Positions 45,419 through 58,938 of a DNA stretch of 64,000 bases are shown one piece after another. The notes beneath the pieces are model-generated. The model searched no databases. It was not told where the DNA came from and saw nothing but the letters and a program-made list of their open reading frames with translations. Position numbers and translations under genes: made by a program. The stretch comes from Nyssa sinensis (lineage: Eukaryota > Streptophyta > Magnoliopsida > Cornales > Nyssaceae): assembly GCA_008638375.1 (NCBI GenBank), contig CM018035.1:28275807-28339806 (forward strand). Reading direction: 5' to 3'. Positions within the stretch are counted from its first letter, which is position 1. Every line of letters starts with the position of its first letter.

Positions 45419-48400
45419 TGTAACACCCCGACCTTGATTAATTAATAATTAATTGTTAATTATTAATTAGAACCAACATAAAGAATAATTAAGATAGTAA
45501 ATCAAGAACCTTTCGACGATCACGAGAGACCAATAAAATAATTAAACACGTCAAGAGAGGAGGGTGTAATACCCGAACCTAATTATCAATTAATTTGGTG
45601 AAATGATGTCATTTTAACACTACAAGAATTAGAATTAGCTAACTACGGAAATCACAAGAAATAATAACCGACACGGGACCTTTGACATCGAAGCTAACCA
45701 AGATAGGAAGCGAGCAGAAGAAACTGTTTCGTAAAAAGAGCACTAGAAACGAAAATATAACGGAAATAGCCAAAATGAAATTCTGCGCCAACCAAACAAG
45801 GCCTAAGCCCAAATGAGGAAAAAATACCCAAAAGTGAGGCCAAGGGGATTTCAACCCTTGACCGAGTGAGGGAAACTTATGGCACCCAAAAATTTACCAA
45901 GTGGGCTGCCAACAACTTTATGTCTAAATATACAACAGAATTGTATATAAGCTTAAGTCAACCAAGGCCACCTCCCAAATGGGCCAATGAGATTTCATGC
46001 AGCCAACAAAAATATATAATATAATTATATATATATATATATATGTACAGATTTGTTGGATTAGGAGTAACAGTCAGCCCTCATTGGACCACCACCCCCA
46101 CCAATCTCCTTTCATGCAAGATGGAAAAAGGGGAAATAATTATATACATATATAAGTTAATATATGCATATATGTATGTGTTCTGCATATGGGGTGTGTG
46201 TGTGTAATCAAAACAGATATGTGTGTGTGTGTGTGCAACCATGTGTGTGTTCATGCAAACCTAGAGAGAGATTAGAGAGAGAGAGAGAGAGAGAAAGAGT
46301 GAATGAAAGTGTATGTGCGTGGTGTGTTTCCATGGAGGTGCACAAAAGGTCTGAGGTGCCAAAAACTGAACCACCAAAGGGAGAACAGCCCATTGTTTGA
46401 AGGTATAAAACAAAACCCAAAGATTTCTCTCTCTAAATATTTCTTCATGCACAAACTGTTTGAGATTTTTGTGTTGCATGCATGGTATTAAAGTATGTAA
46501 ACTTGAATAAGGCACGAAATTTGGACCATAAACAACCCTAGAACACCAAACCGTGCACAAACCGCCATTAACAAACCTTGACAAAGCAGCTCTGATTCAA
46601 CCCTAGCCAAACTGATTTTGGCTTGCTTAGACCTGACCTAGATGATGTAGGGTTTGCACTGCAACGAAAACCAGACCAAATAGCTTAAAAATGAGCCATA
46701 AAACCTGAGTTGCAAGTTCGGGTTTTGAAACCCAACCTCACGAATCTTGCTGTAAACTTGATTTTGGGAGTAGGGACTAGAACCCCATGATGCAAGGATC
46801 ATGACTAAAGAAACCTCACAAGATTTGGGTAAAAAACAGGGATTTACGAGCTAGTTGTAGGTTTGGTTATTCAATACCAGGCCAAACGTTTGAGCTCGAT
46901 CTAATGCTCCAAACAAATGCCGAAACAATCCTTACGACTCCGAAAAAGATTTGGGATGGGAAGTAGAGGAAATCAGTGTTTGAAAACCCATGAAATTGAA
47001 AAAGTAAAATTTCTACAACTTGGGCTACAGTGACCCTAGCATTGGGGAAGATTAAAAGTGGAGGGTCGGGTCATGGACCGGGTCTCGGGTCGGGCCCCGA
47101 CCCAACCACAAAACGGTTTAAAACCTTTAAGTGAAACTATGCCGTTTCAAGCCTTATGTTTTAAATTTAAATAAATTCCGGACTATTTGGTTACAACTGT
47201 AAGAAATTGGAAATCAGGTTTGAGGATAGCCCAAACCTTGGATAAGGGGATTAAAGGAGTTATCTTATTCCGGTTCTCTGAATTAGCTTGGACTGGTCGG
47301 TTCAGGGACTTTTGGGTTCGGTGTAGGGTTTGACCTAGTAAACCCAACGGTCCAAGGGCTTAATTGAAAGGAAATAAGCCGAATTTTTCTAAATTGCACT
47401 GTGACCCCAACTATTCTGAATATTTCTATTCTGGCCCAGATTTTAAAGAATTAATTCAAATAAGCCCTTGAAAAATAAATAAATAGTAAAATAATTATTT
47501 TATTAATTGGGTAAAATTATTATTTTACCCTTGGACACTAAATGACTCAACGAAGCCCAAATTAAATAAATAAATAGTGTATTTCTACTATTTCGGGCAT
47601 TCCGGACTCAATGGTGGAATCCGATTTATGAAATTAGGTTCTGAAAAATAAAGACACGTAAAGAGTAAATGACTGCACTACCTCTGATGATACCCAAGGT
47701 TAATTAAAAATAAAAGATAGTCCAATTTAACTATGTCGGACACTCTGGACCCAATGGTGGGGTCCGTTTAATGAACCGAAGTCCCAAAAAAAAAAATACA
47801 GACATATAAATTATAAATGATTGTATCGCCCCTAATGATACCCAAGGACAAATAAACACAAAAGATAGTCTATTTTAATTGTGTCAAACATTCTGGACCT
47901 AATAGTGAGGTCCATTTTATGAACAGTTTAGCTATACAACATGTGAAATTACTAAAATGCCCCTGATGCTAGACGAAGTCCAAATGAAGTCCAAATGGGA
48001 CGAAATTGATACTGATAGAAGCCCAAACACTCGTGAAAGTATACACATGATTAAATGACGAATCGGGGTCAAAATTTCACAAAACATAAAATGACCAAAA
48101 TGCCCCTAAGCATGGTAAGTGCAAAGTAGAGGCCGAATAAAGGCCAATCTAATCTAATAAATTATCATAAGCATAATTATGATAATCGAAGGACTAAATA
48201 AGACTCTGAAACAGTCAACGTATAAAATGAGAAATGACCGATGTGTCCCGATGACCAAAAGCAGATACCGAATGAAGTCTAGAAGACTTAAGAATTTATA
48301 TTTAAGATATGTGGACTATTCTGAGGACCATGATAGGGTCCAGGACAAGAATGGTAAAATTACCATTTTGCCCCTAAGGTTAAATAAGTACTTAACTGAT

Positions 48401-49382
48401 AACAATTGGAGTCCAAAAGACTTAGAACTTTATATTTAAGATATGTGGACTATTCTGAGGACCACGACAGGGTTCGGGACAAGAATGAAAAAATTAAAGG
48501 TTAAATAAGTACTTAACTGATAACGATTTAAGTCTAGATGACTTAAATTATAATCCCGATAACTACTAAGCCTAATTAAAAGAATGTAATAGCCTCAGAT
48601 GAAACCTAGTGAAAGGGTAATAGGCTATTAGGCTATCTTTGGTAATCCGATGATGCCTAAGATGATGAATAAGTCATGAATGGTTAGATTCTGATCTGTC
48701 TGTGATTGGTGATGGTTATTCAGGATATGCATGGAGGTGCCTAACATATCTGGAGGTTATCAGATTATTTGTACAATGAGATAAGCATAAAGTTTGTGAG
48801 TAACTTGGAACTTTTGACTTGGTGTATAAGTTGCACTGTCTAGATATTGTATCTTCATACACTATACCGTTTTATGTGCCATACTATTTAAATGCATATA
48901 CTTAAATGCATACCCTTTTGTACTGCATTACACATGGCATGATTTTGTTCTGTTCCGCTCAATACTGACCTTGTTCTATTCTTTGATTTAATTGACTATA
49001 CTCCTGATTGATATACTAGCATCCTGTACTGTTCTATCTGTTCCAATCTGTTGTTCCATTTAGTTCAGTCCTGTTTTATTCCACTCAACTACATTAAGTG
49101 AATTTATAAAACTGTTATTTCAGAAATAACTAAACCCTTCATGTGCTTTGTAAGCAAGAATTGGTTTTTAAAACCCATGATAGGGAACCTGTGTTACTCA
49201 CTAGGCTTATTTAAGCTCACCCCATTATCCTAACATTTTTCAGGTGAAGGATCTAGTGGCAAGGATTAACAAGTTGAGAACCTTGGGGGAATATTTTGAA
49301 GAACTATATTCCATTTTTGTATCCCACTCCATTTTTGGATGTTTTGTATAACTAAACGTACGATGGCATGGCCTTTTTGATA
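45419..49382 (+). mobile_element. E5: long LTR of the E3 family, interrupted by E6
   Basis: Starts TGTAACACCCCGACC at 45,419 inside E4. It is collinear with E3 (opposite strand): a shared tRNA-like block (45,835-45,870, read on minus), GT/GA microsatellites, repeated GTCCAAA / AGGACC(A/G)(C/T)GA modules at 48,290-48,500, the exon-like segment 48,724-48,795 and TTTTTCAG/GTGAAGG near 49,242. It lacks the 55-bp array of E3. It is cut at about 49,383 by E6, so its end is outside the window. No supported gene: frames at 45,639-45,854, 46,164-46,584 and 48,179-48,439 lie in LTR sequence. Confidence 0.75.
48724..48795 (+). other. Exon-like segment with 17-codon frame in E5
   Basis: TTATTCAG ends at 48,723 and GTGAGTAAC starts at 48,796. 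ATG at 48,731 opens 17 codons (MEVPNISGGYQIICTMR) to TAA at 48,782-48,784. It is equivalent to 15,445-15,517 in E3. Confidence 0.4.
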
Positions 49383-51798
49383 TGTGCAAAACTGCAAGTG
49401 CACAGTATCGTAGTTTTATAGTAAAGTGATAAGAAGAGTATCGTCCTCAAGGATTGGTGTCTTACTTTTGAGAAGTACCAAAATTAAATTAATCTCGACT
49501 TTATTTAGAAAAATCACTAAATCTTTGGAATTGCAATTTAAAATAAAATCAATGCAAAGAAAATACTTAAATGAAAAGAGAGATATTGTTCGAAATTTAA
49601 ATTAATGGAAGAAAAGAATTCTAGGAAATCAATTTCACCTAATCCCTCACTATGCTTTACTCTTCTAACTAATTGAATTTAATTCTCTATGTTTGTTAGC
49701 AAATCTCTAAATCATCTAGAAACCTCTTTCGGCAGTCAATTGGAAACTATTCTTGTTCATTATTTTACACGAGAGTATGCAAATTAATAAAGCAAGAAAT
49801 AAGACCAATGATTTTTTAATACTAGATAGGTTTATATAAGTCTTTCGATCTCTATATTTACCTATGTTGAAATATCCAAGATCCATCCTATGATTCCCTC
49901 TTTCGACAGCAAATCACAAGATTAAAATCATCTAATTAGCGGCCAGTTAATTAGAAGCAATAAGTTCAGAATAAATCAGACAAACATGAAAAAGAATTAC
50001 TTCAAACTAGCATAGAAAAGCAAGCATAGTTCGGAACTAGACTACATCGTTTCCTAGAATAAATAAAAATTTAGTTCATGCTAAAAATTAAATTCAACAT
50101 AAACGAATTCACCATGATTTTTCCTGAGACGAACGGAAGAAAAATAACACTGAAAAATATTCGCAGCAATCCAAGGTGTGCCGTCAAGCCGCAACCATAC
50201 AGTCCCTGGTTTTGACTTTTTTTCTCTGTTGCGCTCCCTGCTTGTGCGCCACAGAATTTCCCAAGCCAATCTCCAAGCTGCAAAGCCAAATCACAAGCTA
50301 GGTTCAGCCAGTAGCTGTTTGCTTTTTCTTTTATTTTTCCTCTCTGCCGCAGCAACGCCCTCTTCTCTCCCAAATCTCTCATTACCGTACGCAGCTTCAC
50401 TACTTCTCCTGATCTTTCTTCGATCTCCAAGCCGTAGCCAAGTCACAAGCTAGGTTCAGCCAGTAGCCGTTTGCCTTTTGTTTTGTTTTTCCTCTCTGCT
50501 GCAGCTTTTCCTCTTACGCCCCCCTACAAGCAAAACAGCCCTAGCCACCTTGTATATTCAGGGCCCAAAGCCTTACACGCAAGCCTCCAAGCCGCACTGT
50601 GCAGCCCACCTTTGTTTATTTCCAACGCCTCACAAAAGATCAATCTTTTTAAAAGCCCATCCATGGTTTTAGTAGTTATGTTATGGACTATATTCCGACC
50701 GTCTAAACTGCTGAGCCAATTAATTGTCTGGGCACAAGCAAATTCTCTCAAGCTGACTTGGTGGCTGAGGAAAGTTAGTCTAGTGGGACGGCTTGTATTT
50801 GTATATGGGATTAGCTATGATGGTGAGGACTCACAGGCCTAATTATCAGGTTGTCTGGCTTAAGTAGTCATGGATCGAACTGCTTCAAGTCTGTGATAAA
50901 ATTGAAATGATAAAAATGAAGCCTAAAATCAATAAGAAAATAAATAAAATTACACTAAAATTTAAACTTAAGAGGTGATAAAATTATAAATTATTCAAGT
51001 CATCAAACACCCTCAAACTTAAAACTTTGTTTGTCCTCAAACAAAAACCAGACCCCATAGAAAAATTTCATCACTCACCAAGCCATGATCTGAAATTAGA
51101 TTTCATCACTAACGTCTTACTCTTTTAAGATCAAAGATAGCAAGAAAATCAATCAAAAATTTAGCAATTTGTTAAGCAATAGTTAAGCGTTTACTTCAAC
51201 TTAAAGCTAAGACCTTGAGTATGTGCGTGTGTGATATAGTCAAATTAACTCTAAACCACCTACAAACTCTGATAAAAGTAAAACAACTGAAACCAGAGGA
51301 ATTCTCTAAAAACTTAATCCCATAAGTCCAATTTTCAGAAATCCTCTCCACTAATGTAGCCAACACCAAAAGCAGAGATCAAAAGGTCTTTAATTTGGTT
51401 GTAATGATAGGCCACAAGGTGAGGGCTAAGAAAGAAATGGATATAGAAAATCAAAGCAAACTGGGAAAATACTTGGTGGAAAAAGCACTAAAATAGAATT
51501 CCACAGGATTCAAACCAAAGCTCTTTCTCGACAATATGCTCATTCTCTATTTTTTCTGTCATGATGGATAAATCACCTCTGCATAAAAGACAAACCCAGC
51601 AAAAATATCTTTTTTTTTTTTTTTTACTGTTCACTTTTTTTTTTTTTTTTTTTTCACACTTTGATCAAACAGAGCAAACATAATGTGGAATATTTCATTT
51701 GAACTAACTTTCTCTTTAAATGTAAATTTCCACCAAAGTATCTTCTCAATTGTAAAGGTAAATTCATGGTTTTTCTAGCTTAGAACGGGCATGGTTTA
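49383..51798 (+). mobile_element. E6: unclassified element, left part
   Basis: Starts near TGTGCAAAACTGCAAGTGCA and continues after E7 at 63,897. It has the look of a plant retroelement non-coding region (AAAACTTTGTTTGTCCTCAAAC near 51,025), but I recognise no coding domain or paired end. A 150-bp segment is tandemly duplicated (about 50,274-50,363 and 50,428-50,515, both with ACAAGCTAGGTTCAGCCAGT), and two T runs occur at 51,610-51,625 and 51,635-51,654. Frames at 50,071-50,842 lie in the duplicated transcript-like part and are not supported as genes. Confidence 0.4.
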
Positions 51799-52437
51799 TG
51801 TCACGACCCAAAATCCGGCCCATGTGGATCGAGGGTTCGTAATCGGCCATCGAGGCCTTTTTCATTGATCACAACACATTCCTCATTTCCATTAATCAAA
51901 CGCAGCGGAATAAAATTTCTTTTTCTACTGCGGAAGCGTCAATCAATACTCAAGTCAACATCAGTCATCTATTTATAAGTGATTTCTAGCATTTTCTCCG
52001 TAACTGGTATTTGTCCTATCCGCCATTCTTGGGTTCAACTATATTCATACAAAATATTCAGAATTCTCCAATCATCAATTTATATGTAATTTATATCAGA
52101 GATTTGCATATTCATATAACATACTCAACTAATATGTTCAGTTTCATTTGGTCCATATAGTCACTCTTAAGTCATCAGTAAGGGTTAATCTAATCGACTC
52201 CAAGACTGATTCAAATAATTACTTTCTATCGTTACTCTATCACCCAATCACCAAAGGCCATCAGATTTTCTATCTCAACACTAATTCTATTTTTCGGGAA
52301 ATACTAACTCTAAGACCCAGGTAACAATCCCTATCTTTCAATGTCTCCCTAGATCTCTAGAGTTTCCTATTCTTAATCACTTAAGAAACCTCAACTCCAA
52401 TTTTAGCTTTGGTCTTTTCCAAAAACCGTTAACCTTG

Positions 52438-52449
52438 GCTCTGATACCA
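52438..52449 (-). promoter_or_regulatory. Primer binding site of E7
   Basis: On the minus strand TGGTATCAGAGC lies three bases after the LTR end, the exact initiator tRNA-Met type. Confidence 0.88.
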
Positions 52450-53078
52450 CTTTGTCACGACCCGAAATCCGGCCTATGCGGATCGAGGGTTCGTAATCGG
52501 CCACCGAAGCCTCTTTTACTGATCACAACACATTCCTCATTTCCATTAATCAAATGCAGTGGAATAAAATGTCTTTTTCTATTGCAGAAGCGTCAATCAA
52601 TACTCAAGTCAACATCAGTCATCTATTTATACATTCCTTAGTAGTTACAAAAAGTATATGATGTAATTTTCAAAGCTTGCTGATGTCATATTCGATATAC
52701 AGTCCAAATTACCCAAAAGCTACATCATGACTAGTAAATCCTAACACAAAAGTTCATAGCTGTACAAGCCTCCAGCTATCCTGACTAAACTCGATATTCC
52801 CTTGCCAATATCTTCACCTGAAATATATTGGATAAAAATCCTATGAGCTCAATAGCTCGTGAGTATCCTTGCTCGTGAGTATTCCACAACATACCAAGGG
52901 TTTCAAAACTACTATATAATTCAATATTGAAATGTCAATGATCAGATATCATATGTTATCTTAATTTATAGTACAAGATAACAGTATCAAATTCACTTCC
53001 AATAAATCTCAATTCAACGACAATTGTAAATCGATAATCAATAACATAATTCAATAAATCAAAATCACAGTTTAATAT

Positions 53079-56000
53079 TGTAATACCCCGACCCGAAATA
53101 CCGGGTCATATGGCACGTATTACGAGATTTACAAAAAAAAATAATTAATTAATTTAATTATTAATTAATTAAGCATGAGAAAAGTATATATATTAATTAT
53201 ATTATATATTTATATGTATAAGTGAAACATGTATGTATGTAAGTACGTATAAGTATGAAATGAAAAGAGTGAACAGTGTGTGAAAAGGTGTGTGTGTGTG
53301 TGTGTCGGCTGGTGTGTGTGTGTGTGTGTTGTCTTATATGTGTATATGTATATATATGTATATATATTATATGAATAAATATCTCAAAAAAATTAAATGC
53401 AAAGTAGGAAAGAAGGAAAGCAAAATTGATGAGATGGGAAGGCTATGTAGGGCTATGAAATCAGAAAGAAGAGAGAGAGAATAGAGGAGAGAGAGAGGTC
53501 GGTTCCCTTTTCTTTAAAAGGGACAAACATGCATTGCATGCTTGTTTTGTAAGAAAAGAGAAGCTAAGGAACTGAAGGAGAAGAAGAGGAAGAAAATCAG
53601 AGAGAAAAGACCTAGAACCCACGACCAAAAAGGTGAGAAATGTTCAAGTTATCATTTTCTCTCTCTAAAATTTTGATTGATAGGAACTGTTTTAAGTTGT
53701 ATATATACGTAGGATATGTTATATATATGTTTAGAAGTGTTTTAAACATGAGAGGAAGCCTTGAAATCACCTTAAAACACAGAACCCAGTTGAGACAGCC
53801 ATTAAAGACCTTGCCCATGGCAGGTCTGAATCAACTTCCTTTAAGCTTGATTTGGCTTATCAAGGCTTAAAGTAGACATTATAAGCATGTTAAAAACCAT
53901 CAACCGCGATCAAAGAGCTCAAGAAATGACCCTCAAATGTCTAGTTACAGGATACGGTTTACACCCCAACCCTTTTAAAACGTAGTTTAAATCGATATTT
54001 AGGAACGATATATGAATCCCCATGAAGAGGGGATCATAACAAACGAAATCCCATGAAATTTGGTTAAGAAATAAGCATGAACGACCGAAATGACAGTTCG
54101 GATTATCCGTCCTAAACCGAACATAAGACGAGGTTTTAAACTCCAAAATGAATGCCAATCGATTTGTATATACCTTAGGAACATTTTGGGACAAAAACAG
54201 TGAAGAATGATTAAGTGAAACGTCACGAAATAGAAGAAAAAGGGAAACTGAAACTAGGGTTTTTCAGTCGGTCGAAGTGGGGAAGACAATGACGGGTTGA
54301 CTCGTTTTAAAATGTGGCCGAGTTGACTCGGACAGGTGGCAGCCTCTGGGCTTGCCACCGATTTAATGGAACGGCGACGTTTTGGTCGTGGTTAATTTAA
54401 ATGAGACCTAGGGCTGACGTCATCATGACGTCAGCCACATGTAAATAAACCGGATAGACCGGTTGGTTTATGACTGGACCGGACCGGTTCACTTAATCCC
54501 TAACCAAACCCTTTGGTTTTCAAGTTTATTTAAAAATAAATAAACCAAACCTATTCCTTATTACAAATTGACCCCAGAGTTTCTGAGAAACTCTACTATG
54601 GCCCAACTGAGGGAAATATTATGCAATTAAGCCCTTGAGAAATAATTAAATAATTAATTTAATTATTTAATAAATAAGTAAAATTACTATTTTGCCCTTG
54701 GGTCATAAATAGAGGCAATGAAGTCCAAATTTAGCATGTGAATAGTGAATCTTTACTATTTTGGACATTCTGAGACTAATGGTAGGATCCGTTTTACGAG
54801 ACGAGGCCCGAAAAAATAAAGACACGTACAGGGGTAAATGACCAAAATGCCCCTTGACCAGAATTAACAAGTTATTAGTGTATTCTTACTATCTCGGACC
54901 TTCTGAGTCCAATGGTGAGGTCCACGACACAAGATGAGGTCCCGAACATAAAGACACGTAAGGGGGTAAAATGACCAAATTACCCCTAGTACCTCAAAAG
55001 TCAAATTAAAAGCAGGGAAGGTCTAAATTGACTTTCTTTGACATCCCGGACTCAAAAATGGAGTCCAAATTATGAAACGAAGTACGAAAAAAATATGACA
55101 CGTAAAACGGTAAAAGACCATTTTGCCCTTTTACATATAAAAGCCCGAATTAAATTCTAAGAAAGCCTAAACCAACTTTCTTGGACACTCCGGACTCAAT
55201 GGTAGAGTCTATTCGACCAAAAGAAATGTCTAAAATAAAAAGACATAAAATTTGATGAATAGCATCTGTTAGATGACTATGAACTGAAATATGGCCAAAG
55301 AACTAGACTGAGGCAAGTATGAAAAACGAAATACGAAAAGACACGACACGTAAACATGTCAAATAAATAACTTTAAATTAAAGTTAATGGAGCTCCCAGA
55401 AGAGTACAAATTGAAATAAATTCAATTTCTAACACATTAAATTGTGTCATAAGTTAAGAATACGAGTTACGTTAAGTACATATGAATTTATGAAATCATT
55501 GTAGGATCAAATACGATTTAAGCATAAGTTAAGGAATATCGAGATGATATTACAATGAATGTGAAGTTGATGAGATATTTATGAATTGTTCTTAGGAACT
55601 ACAAGGAAAGTGGGAAAGCGCATTTTTAGCACTAACCCTAAAGAATTAAGGTGAGTAACCCTACATTCGAATTGGAGATTTTACTTCACAAAATTCAATG
55701 AAGTTTTGAGTTTAAGTTATGAAAAGTATTTGAATATCGAATTCAGTTTTCATACGTCTTTTGTTTTAAGTTATTCTGCTCAGATAGTCGATTTAATTAC
55801 AGTCCTTTTTAAATATGCCTTAGCATGTTTGAGTTTTTATTGCAAAATCTCTGAGACATATTCTGAATTCGTATATTCTGAGAATTGAAAGTTCTATTAT
55901 AAAGTTATATGCCTTATGTTTAAATACTCTTGAATAGTATTTATGAGGAGAAGTCATGAGATAAAAGTAGTTTTCTTGAAATACAAGATAACTGTGCATA

Positions 56001-57011
56001 AGCACGAGACAGGGTATTGGAGTTCGTAAGGGACTCTATTATCTTGTGGAGTCGACAAGCTTTTGGGTTCCACGGAACTCAATGGATTGTCAAATGTCTG
56101 GTAGCAGGATCTAATCCCACAGGCAAAGAGATATCTCGACAAGAGTAAAACGGGAGTCTGGTTCGAAACAGATTCCAAGAGTAAAAGTGAGAAGAAAAGA
56201 TATTTGAAAATGAAAGTAGGTTTTACCCTCATTTTCATATTTACATGATTGAGTTTTTTTTATATACTCTATTTACAGAAGAACATCTTTTTAGCTTGAA
56301 CACTTTACATGTTCCAGAGTTATGAGTTTTATGGATGCATATATTTTGTATTCAGAGTTACAAGTTTATATTAAAAGCATATGTTAGCTTGAATGTTTAA
56401 AATATTTCAAAGCTATGAGTTTATTGAATGCATATATATTCTGTGTTCAAAAGATACGAACAATTGACAGTGATTGATTTATAAACTTTATGAACTAAAA
56501 CCACTGTTGATTGAAAACCCCATGACGAATGTTGGAATTGCTCACAAGCTTAGATTAGCTTACCCGGACTTTGTTCGGACCCCCCCTTTCAGGTGATTGA
56601 TAGCAGCTAAGTTTGAAGACGGTGCGTTTGCCGGCTTATGGAGATTTGAGTAGATGAACCCTTTTGGTGTTATGTAATATTTAATAGTATTTCTGTTTCA
56701 GATACAATATGACGATATGTATAAACCCTACGGGGTAACTAGTATTAATGGTTGTATGACATAAATTTGTAATATTTTAGTTATGCTTTGATCGTATAAC
56801 CATGTGTATGCATATGTTAGAGCGGCAGTATCGGGCGGTGTGCTTAAATTTTAAATGAGAAAAGAAAAAATTTTCACGCTTTCGCAAAACACAAGCAGCA
56901 CCGCCGTCCGATACCGTTGCTTACAGGACCGTTCCGCCCAATGGCCCCCGGGCCTGAGGGTGGCGCGTCACGATCTGAGGATCCGCACAGGGTGGATTTT
57001 GGGTCGTGACA
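53079..57011 (+). mobile_element. E9: 3.9-kb solo LTR of the E8 family, small gene lost
   Basis: Flanked by AATAT (53,074-53,078 and 57,012-57,016). Starts TGTAATACCCCGACCC, ends GGGTCGTGACA. It is collinear with E8 throughout, including both promoter dyads (54,335-54,359; 54,413-54,435), donor 55,651 and acceptor block 56,534-56,594. In place of the small gene, 55,430-55,600 holds AT-rich sequence. A short GAACTACAAGGAAAGTGGG after TTCTTAG (55,590) remains where exon 2 is expected. No coding potential remains. Confidence 0.9.
54335..54435 (+). promoter_or_regulatory. Conserved dyads in E9
   Basis: GGTGGCA/TGCCACC at 54,335-54,359 and the perfect GCTGACGTCA/TGACGTCAGC pair at 54,413-54,435. 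A further dyad CCGAGT/ACTCGG lies just before (54,318-54,331). Confidence 0.5.
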
Positions 57012-58886
57012 AATATCATAGTTCAATAAATCATAGTTCGATAACATAATTCAATAAGTCATAGTTCGATAACGTAGTTCGATAAATCATAGTTCGATAA
57101 CTCAAAATCATGGTTCGATAAATCTTATTCAATCATGGTTCAAATTCAATATTCAAATTCAAAATCATATATTCCACTTCTATGGCCAGCAAATTAGAAC
57201 CTCATTGAATGAGATCGATGGACTACCTAGTTCGATATGTCGTATCAACATCGGCTCACCACAATATACCCTGTGGGAAGGGTTCGATAAATCACAACCT
57301 ATTCGATAGTGACCAATCATAGAAGAGTGTTCTACTCAAAGCATCAAAATCATATCCAAATCATATCCAAAATCAATAATCATCAATAGCAGTTCAATTA
57401 CTCAAATTAAAGTTCTTTATTTGATGTTTAGTTAAAACAGTTCAACATTTGTGAGAAAATCACATAACGTTTGAGTATCTTACGAACACATTTTCTTAAG
57501 TCAAATAAGACAATATAGTTGTCAATAGATCGTTCAAAACGTTTACAGTATAGCTGTTAAACAAAAGCTATAAGAAGAAATGATATCATATGTCGATACA
57601 TCATAAAAAAGTTCAATATTTATATCTATACTGAAAATGTCTACCTCAATATGGTATGAAACACTCACCTGAATTCCAAAGACTTAACTCCAAAAATCCT
57701 TCCTTTGAAGTTCCCTAAAATCACATTTCAAAGTCCGGTTACATTCCATAATATCACTCTGATTTAATTATCATTAATTCTTTTTCCTATTTTAGTTACA
57801 TTTCTTGGGTAGCTTTTTCAAGTTTCAAAGTTTGATTCTGTTACCTTACATATTTACGTGTCATATTTTTTTGTACCTTATTTCATAATATAGACCTCAC
57901 CATTGAGTCTGGAACGTCGAAGAAAGTCAATTTAGACTCTCTCGAATTTTCATTTGGTTTTAGGGCACTAAGGGTAATTTAATAATTTACACTTAACGTG
58001 TCTTATTTTTTTAGAGTCCCGTCTCATGAAACGGACCCTGCCATTGGGTTCAGAACGTCCAAAATAGTCAAAATACACTATTTGTTTATTTTATTCGGAC
58101 TTCGTTTGACTTGGTTTAGGACTCGGGCATTTTTATAATTTTCTTTTAAAAATTATATTTAATTATTTATTTGTTTGGGCCATAGTGGAATTTTCATAAA
58201 TGTTGGGGTTGGTTTATAATTCTTAATAGTTCTGGTTTGAACCTGTGGGTTCACTAGACTCAACCCTAAACCGGTCTACTAAGTCACTGAACCGACCGGT
58301 TCAGCCTCTTTTGAAAAACCGGAACTCAATAACCCAATTCCCTATTCTATCTAAGGTTTGGATTACCTCAAACCCAATTTTAATTTTCTATCTTCATAAC
58401 CAAACAACCCAACTATATTTTAAATCCAATTCCAAAATGACCCATCCTTGCGGTCGGTCGGATCCCAACCCGACCCGACCCAAACCCGGTCCCATCTTGA
58501 CCCGAAAAACCCCACGGTTTCCCGATAGTCTTCTTACACGACACCTCCGGTGCCAGTTGCCGGAATAGTGCACAAACCCTCTGTTTCTTCACTTTTTCTC
58601 ATGGTTTTTATGTCTAATTTCACTAAAATTTTCACCAAATTAATTCTAAAGATTTAAACTTTCATTTGGACAGTTTTAAACTTAAGAAAAATAACCGTTT
58701 CCAACACCCATTTGAAGCTTTTCCGGCGACTGCAATTTTTATCCTAACTAGGTCGTTTTGCTCTATTTTGCTTCGTTCCAATTGCTTTAGATTTTTGATA
58801 TTATTCTCTACTTGTTTTTATGCACAAATCTAAGGTTGGTTCCATTTATATTTCACTGAGTTTGGCCGAGAGTCACAGACGTTTCT

Positions 58887-58892
<6 letters not shown>

Positions 58893-58934
<42 letters not shown>
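58893..58934. repeat. (AT)n microsatellite
   Basis: About 21 AT units in the E7 LTR between the nested E9 and E10. The 57,017-59,225 stretch otherwise is E7 LTR with tandem ATAGTTCGATAA-type units at 57,010-57,120 and no gene. Confidence 0.95.

Positions 58935-58938
<4 letters not shown>

Noticed and set aside
48179..48439. 86-codon frame in E5
   Set aside because: Crosses repeated LTR modules and is broken in the related E3.
50071..50842. Possible host gene with Cys/Ser/Phe-rich frames
   Set aside because: Short overlapping frames on both strands over a tandem duplication; no domain.
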